A stretch of DNA of 64,000 nucleotides from NCBI RefSeq assembly GCF_002929295.1, contig NZ_PJIM01000001.1, positions 1,479,398-1,543,397 of the forward strand. Direction: 5' to 3'. Below are positions 60,637 to 64,000 of this stretch, one piece after another; position 1 is the stretch's first letter, and each line of letters opens with the position of its first letter. The DNA is from Arthrobacter sp. SX1312 (lineage in GTDB: Bacteria; Actinomycetota; Actinomycetes; Actinomycetales; Micrococcaceae). Position numbers and translations under genes: made by a program. Below the pieces are notes generated by a model. That model worked only from the letters and a program-made list of their open reading frames with translations. It did no database searches and had not been told where the DNA came from.

Positions 60637-61713
60637 ATGACCAGGACGTACAGGATCGCGGTGATCGCAGGGGACGGCATCGGCAAGGAGGTCGTACCGG
60701 AAGGGCTGAGGGCACTCCGGGCCGCCGCGGACAGGTTCGGCTTCACCATCGACGCCGTGGAGTTCGACTACGCCAGCGCCGAGTACTACGTGGCGCACGG
60801 GCAGATGCTCCCCGACGACTGGTTCGAGGAGCTGCGCACCTTCGACGCCATCTTCTTCGGCGCGGTCGGCTGGCCCGACGTCGTCCCCGACCACGTCTCC
60901 CTGTGGGGCAGCCTGCTGCAGTTCCGGCGCCACTTCGACCAGTACGTGAACCTGCGCCCCGTCCGCCTCCTGCCGGGGATCACCAGTCCCCTCGCGGGGC
61001 GGAAGCCGGGCGACGTCGATTTCTACGTGGTCCGCGAGAACACCGAGGGCGAGTATTCGAGCGTGGGCGGCCGGATGTTCGAGGGGACGGACCGCGAGAC
61101 CGTCATCCAGGACACCGTGATGACCCGCACGGGCGTGGACCGGATCCTCCGGTACGCGTTCGAGCTCGCGCAGCGGCGCGGGAAGAAGCACCTGACGTCG
61201 GCGACGAAGAGCAACGGCATCTCGATCACCATGCCCTACTGGGACGAGCGGGTGGAGGCGATGGCGGCGGACTACGGGGACGTCCGCGTGGACAAGTTCC
61301 ACATCGACATCCTCTGTGCGAACTTCGTGCTGCACCCGGACTGGTTCGACGTCGTCGTGGCCAGCAACCTCTTCGGCGACATCCTCTCCGACCTCGGGCC
61401 GGCCTGCACCGGGACGATCGGCGTCGCCCCCAGCGGCAACATCAACCCGGACCGCACGTTTCCCAGTCTCTTCGAACCGGTGCACGGCTCGGCCCCCGAT
61501 ATCGCGGGCCGGGGTATCGCCAACCCGGTGGGCCAGATCTGGAGCGCCTCGATGATGCTCGAGCACCTCGGCGAGGCGGACGCCGCGGCGTGCATCCTCT
61601 CCGCGATCGAGTCGGTGCTCGCCGCGGGCGGGGACACGCTCACGCCGGACCTGGGCGGAACCGGCACGACGGCGTCGCTCGGGGACACGATCACGCGCAC
61701 CATCGCGGGCTGA
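60637..61713 (+). CDS. Tartrate/D-malate dehydrogenase-type beta-decarboxylating dehydrogenase
   Basis: 358 residues of the isopropylmalate/isocitrate/tartrate dehydrogenase family. AVIAGDGIGKEVVPEGLRAL opening, YYVVRENTEGEYSSVGG, KSNGI, NLFGDILSDLG and EPVHGSAPDIAG. Length and the DDWFEELRTFDAIFFGAVGWPD segment match the DmlA/TtuC (tartrate/D-malate) subgroup rather than leuB. GAAGGAG before ATG 60637. Divergent from cbs and followed by alkA-like after 41 bases. Confidence 0.88.
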   Translation: MTRTYRIAVIAGDGIGKEVVPEGLRALRAAADRFGFTIDAVEFDYASAEYYVAHGQMLPDDWFEELRTFDAIFFGAVGWPDVVPDHVSLWGSLLQFRRHFDQYVNLRPVRLLPGITSPLAGRKPGDVDFYVVRENTEGEYSSVGGRMFEGTDRETVIQDTVMTRTGVDRILRYAFELAQRRGKKHLTSATKSNGISITMPYWDERVEAMAADYGDVRVDKFHIDILCANFVLHPDWFDVVVASNLFGDILSDLGPACTGTIGVAPSGNINPDRTFPSLFEPVHGSAPDIAGRGIANPVGQIWSASMMLEHLGEADAAACILSAIESVLAAGGDTLTPDLGGTGTTASLGDTITRTIAG

Positions 61714-61754
61714 GCGCGGGTGCGACCGTCCGGGCCCCGTGGGACGATTGACGC

Positions 61755-62729
61755 ATGACCCTTGCTCCCGTCGTGCTGCCCTCGGGTGCCGAGGCCACGG
61801 AGTGGGTGCCCGACGGCCCGTACAGCCTGGCCAGGACGATCGGCACCCTGCAGTGCGGGCCGCACGACCCGTCGTTCATCGTGCAGGGCACCGATCACTG
61901 GCTCGCGTTCCGGACCGCCGACGGACCGGTCACGCTGGCCCTGCGCCAGCGCGGGTCGCTGAACGACAGCCGCGTCCAGGCGACCGCGTGGGGGCCCGGG
62001 GCGGCCCGCGCTCTCGCGTCCGTCCCCCGCCTGCTCGGCGCCGACGACGACTGGAGCGCGTTCGACGCGTCCGAATTCCGCGCCACGCTGCCCGACCTCG
62101 CCCGCAAGGGCCGGTACCTCAGTCCCGGGCTGCGCCTGCCGTCGTCGGGCCGCATGCTCGACACGGTCGCGCGGGCCGTCCTCGAGCAGAGGGTCACCGG
62201 CATCGAGGCCAAGCGCGCCTGGCGCTACCTGCTCGTCCGCTACGGGGACGCCGCCCCGGGGGCCGGGGGCGTCGCGCCGGCCGCACTCCGCCTCCCGCCG
62301 ACGGCCGAGCAGTGGCGCCGGGTCCCCTCCTGGGACTGGCACCGGGCCGGCGTCGACGCCCAGCGCTCGTCCACCGTCCTCAAGGCCGCCCTCGTCGCGA
62401 CCGGCCTGGAACGCCTCGCGTCCCTGCCGGGAGGCGACGCCGTCCGCACAGGGCTCCGGTCCATCTCGGGAATCGGTGTCTGGACGGTGGCCGAAGTGGT
62501 GCAGCGGACGCACGGCTGCCCCGATTCCATCTCGGTGGGCGACTACCACCTCGCCGCCTACGTGGGTGCGGCGCTCACCGGCCGGCGCACCGACGACGCC
62601 GGCATGATCGAACTCCTGAAGCCGTGGAAGGGCCAGCGCCAGCGCGTGGTGCGCTCGCTCTACGCCAGCGGGTTCCGCAAACCGACGTTCGGGCCGAGGC
62701 TCTCGCCCGAGGACCACCGCCGGCGCTGA
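61755..62729 (+). CDS. DNA-3-methyladenine glycosylase, AlkA type
   Basis: 324 residues. HhH-GPD DNA glycosylase: the helix-hairpin-helix-GPD region GLRSISGIGVWTVAEVV ... SISVGDYHLAAYVG supplies the catalytic Asp (in VGDYH) and the DNA grip. An N-terminal beta-rich region precedes the catalytic half. It removes alkylated purines in base excision repair. No Ada-type activator domain is fused. On the same strand as the dehydrogenase but probably a separate function. Confidence 0.88.
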   Translation: MTLAPVVLPSGAEATEWVPDGPYSLARTIGTLQCGPHDPSFIVQGTDHWLAFRTADGPVTLALRQRGSLNDSRVQATAWGPGAARALASVPRLLGADDDWSAFDASEFRATLPDLARKGRYLSPGLRLPSSGRMLDTVARAVLEQRVTGIEAKRAWRYLLVRYGDAAPGAGGVAPAALRLPPTAEQWRRVPSWDWHRAGVDAQRSSTVLKAALVATGLERLASLPGGDAVRTGLRSISGIGVWTVAEVVQRTHGCPDSISVGDYHLAAYVGAALTGRRTDDAGMIELLKPWKGQRQRVVRSLYASGFRKPTFGPRLSPEDHRRR

Positions 62730-62803
62730 CGCGGGTGCGGAGCGCCGAAGAGGCCGGCACGCAACGATGCGGCCCACAGGCGGGCCACCGCTAGGGTTGG
62801 AGG

Positions 62804-63091
62804 ATGAGCCAGCCCGTAGACGTCACCGCAGTATTCACCCCGCTCGACGGCGAGTTCTTCCGTGTGGAGCTCGCCCTAGGCATCGCCATCGAACAGGTGG
62901 TGGAGGAGCCCGGCTGCATCCGCTACGAGATCACGGATGCCCGGGAGGACCGCATCGTCCTCACCGAGCAGTGGGAGTCCACCGAACTCCTCGACCAGCA
63001 CCTGCGAGGTCCCGCCGTCCAGGATCTCGGCGAATCCCTGAGCGCCCTGCTGGCCCGGCCCGTGGAGGTCGTGCGTTCGGATCAGGCCTGA
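62804..63091 (+). CDS. Putative quinol monooxygenase (ABM domain)
   Basis: 95 residues, a ferredoxin-like dimeric ABM/YgiN fold: VTAVFTPLDGEFFRVELALGIAIEQVVEEPGCIRYEITDARE and WESTELLDQHL. Such proteins act on quinols or as haem-degrading or stress proteins; substrate unknown. Ends before a strong terminator shared with trxA on the other strand. Confidence 0.85.
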   Translation: MSQPVDVTAVFTPLDGEFFRVELALGIAIEQVVEEPGCIRYEITDAREDRIVLTEQWESTELLDQHLRGPAVQDLGESLSALLARPVEVVRSDQA

Positions 63092-63139
63092 CCGGGCACC
63101 CGCGCGCACCAGAACCAGAACCAGCTCCGATGGACGGAA

Positions 63140-63171
63140 GAAGCCCCGCACTCGAAGGAGTGCGGGGCTTC
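63140..63171. terminator. Bidirectional terminator between ABM gene and trxA
   Basis: 14-bp arms GAAGCCCCGCACTC and complement around GAAG, 17 bases before the trxA stop and 48 after the ABM stop. Confidence 0.85.
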
Positions 63172-63188
63172 CCGGTTCGTCGGAGCGA

Positions 63189-63578
63189 CTACTGTGTGTC
63201 GGCGGCCGGGGACCCCTCGGCCTGCTGCTGGGCGATCTGCTCGTGCACGGCCTTCATGTCCAGGCCCTTGACGGCGTCGACGAGTTCGCCGAACTGGGTC
63301 GCGTTCAGGGCGCCCGGCTGCGAGAAGACGAGCACCTTCTCGCGGAACGCCATCAGTGTGGGGATGGACGTGATGCCCGCGGCCGCAGCGAGCGACTGCT
63401 CGGCCTCGGTGTCCACCTTCGCGAAGGTGACGTCCTCGTGCTGCTGGGACACGGCGTCGTACACGGGGGCGAACTGCTTGCACGGACCACACCAGTCGGC
63501 CCAGAAGTCGACGAACACGATGTCGTTGCCCTCGATGGTTTCTGGGAAGCTTGCCTCAGTGATATTGATTGTCGACAT
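63189..63578 (-). CDS. trxA: Thioredoxin
   Basis: 129 residues with the thioredoxin fold and active-site WCGPC (C30, C33), cis-Pro in TSIPT, and a C-terminal Gln/Glu-rich tail. It donates electrons to disulfide-reducing enzymes; the reductase at 44370 is far away and may be unrelated. No membrane span. Confidence 0.95.
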   Translation of the reverse strand: MSTINITEASFPETIEGNDIVFVDFWADWCGPCKQFAPVYDAVSQQHEDVTFAKVDTEAEQSLAAAAGITSIPTLMAFREKVLVFSQPGALNATQFGELVDAVKGLDMKAVHEQIAQQQAEGSPAADTQ

Positions 63579-63663
63579 CCTTCAACGCTAGCGACCGCCG
63601 GCACCCGTGTCAGGCGTGTTCGCTACCGATGAAGAATCCCCACCATCCCTCCCGGAGGCCTCA

Positions 63664-64000
63664 GTGACCGACGACCCCTACGACCTGGCGCGATTCGTCG
63701 AGGCGCAGGATGCCCAGGGCACCTACGCGCAGGCGCTGGCCGAGCTGCACCGGGGACGCAAGACGAGCCACTGGATGTGGTTCGTCTTCCCCCAGATCGC
63801 GGGGCTCGGGAGCAGTCCGACGGCGGTCCGGTATGCCGTCACCTCGCTCGAGGAGGCACAGGCCTACCTGTCGCACCCGGTGCTCGGACCCCGACTGATG
63901 GAGAGCACCCAGGCCCTCCTCACCCTGGACGGCAGCGATCCCGTGGCCGTGCTCGGCGGGATCGACGCCCGCAAGCTGCAGTCCTCCATGACGCTCTTCA
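63664..64000 (+). CDS. DUF1810 domain protein, cut by window end
   Basis: The first 112 residues are visible: DLARFVEAQDAQGTYAQALAELHRGRKTSHWMWFVFPQIAGLG is the DUF1810 signature with its WFVFPQ core. Family members are about 140 residues, so roughly 30 are missing. Function unknown. GTG start at 63664 with GGAGG six bases upstream; divergent from trxA. Confidence 0.9.
   Translation, partial: MTDDPYDLARFVEAQDAQGTYAQALAELHRGRKTSHWMWFVFPQIAGLGSSPTAVRYAVTSLEEAQAYLSHPVLGPRLMESTQALLTLDGSDPVAVLGGIDARKLQSSMTLF

Noticed and set aside
1-64000. CRISPR arrays, transposases, integrases, prophage genes
   Set aside because: No regular spaced direct repeats and no recombinase or transposase signature in either strand; the HNH protein is a chromosomal DUF222 family member.

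Overview
The window is high-GC DNA with actinobacterial gene order throughout: tRNA-Trp-secE-nusG-rplK-rplA, glnR next to mycothiol synthase (mshD), ppk next to a MutT1-like Nudix/phosphatase, and hadA-hadB-murB. Mycothiol and a C50-carotenoid (bacterioruberin-type) gene set fit a pigmented Arthrobacter-like member of the Micrococcaceae. That placement is an inference from gene content. I see no insertion sequence, prophage or CRISPR array.

Layout. 0-4.3 kb: an acetyltransferase, then the ribosomal/transcription block read leftwards (rplA, rplK, nusG with a long acidic N-terminus, secE, tRNA-Trp). 4.5-10.4 kb: an aminotransferase, then a PspC-type envelope cluster in which a PspC-histidine kinase and its LuxR-type regulator are divergent from two PspC proteins and a small membrane protein. 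10.4-13.7 kb: cruF convergent with crtD and a UbiA-type lycopene elongase, i.e. the late steps of bacterioruberin synthesis. 13.9-19.4 kb: phosphofructokinase, GNAT, DoxX-like protein, ankyrin protein, YgfZ, nitrobindin-like protein and membrane proteins. 19.5-24.7 kb: glnR, mshD, ppk, mutT1-like gene. 24.9-31.7 kb: a 4'-phosphopantetheinyl transferase convergent with an M1 metallopeptidase and a 1,306-residue Pls/PosA-type peptide synthetase. 31.9-35.3 kb: thyA-dfr, an unknown gene, asd. 35.5-40.2 kb: a DUF222/HNH protein behind a LexA-like box, then hadA-hadB-murB. 40.3-47.6 kb: DUF2797 protein, PNPOx-like protein, LigC-type ligase, PfpI protein, an XRE-cupin regulator divergent from a thioredoxin-reductase-like enzyme and a methyltransferase, RtcB, tRNA-Met and tRNA-Thr. 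47.7-57.8 kb: DEAD-box helicase, MOSC protein, shortened KdpD/KdpE, a GT87 mannosyltransferase, an amidohydrolase and an OpgB-like phosphoglycerol transferase. 57.9-64 kb: cystathionine synthase pair, tartrate/malate-type dehydrogenase, AlkA-like glycosylase, small monooxygenase, thioredoxin, and a DUF1810 gene cut by the window end.

The most interesting unit is the Pls-type synthetase. Its adenylation pocket reads as D-A-E-S-I-G-T-V-V-K, which resembles lysine-type pockets. It ends in three membrane-flanked left-handed beta-helix domains like the epsilon-poly-L-lysine synthetase, overlaps an M1 peptidase gene, and faces a carrier-protein-activating enzyme. Together these look like a compact synthesis/turnover cassette for a cationic isopeptide polymer. 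Other points of note are a LexA-like box placed between promoter elements of the HNH gene, a tRNA-like fold between glnR and mshD, three stacked hairpins before rplK, and about 34 kb separating murB from secE where other actinobacteria keep them close.
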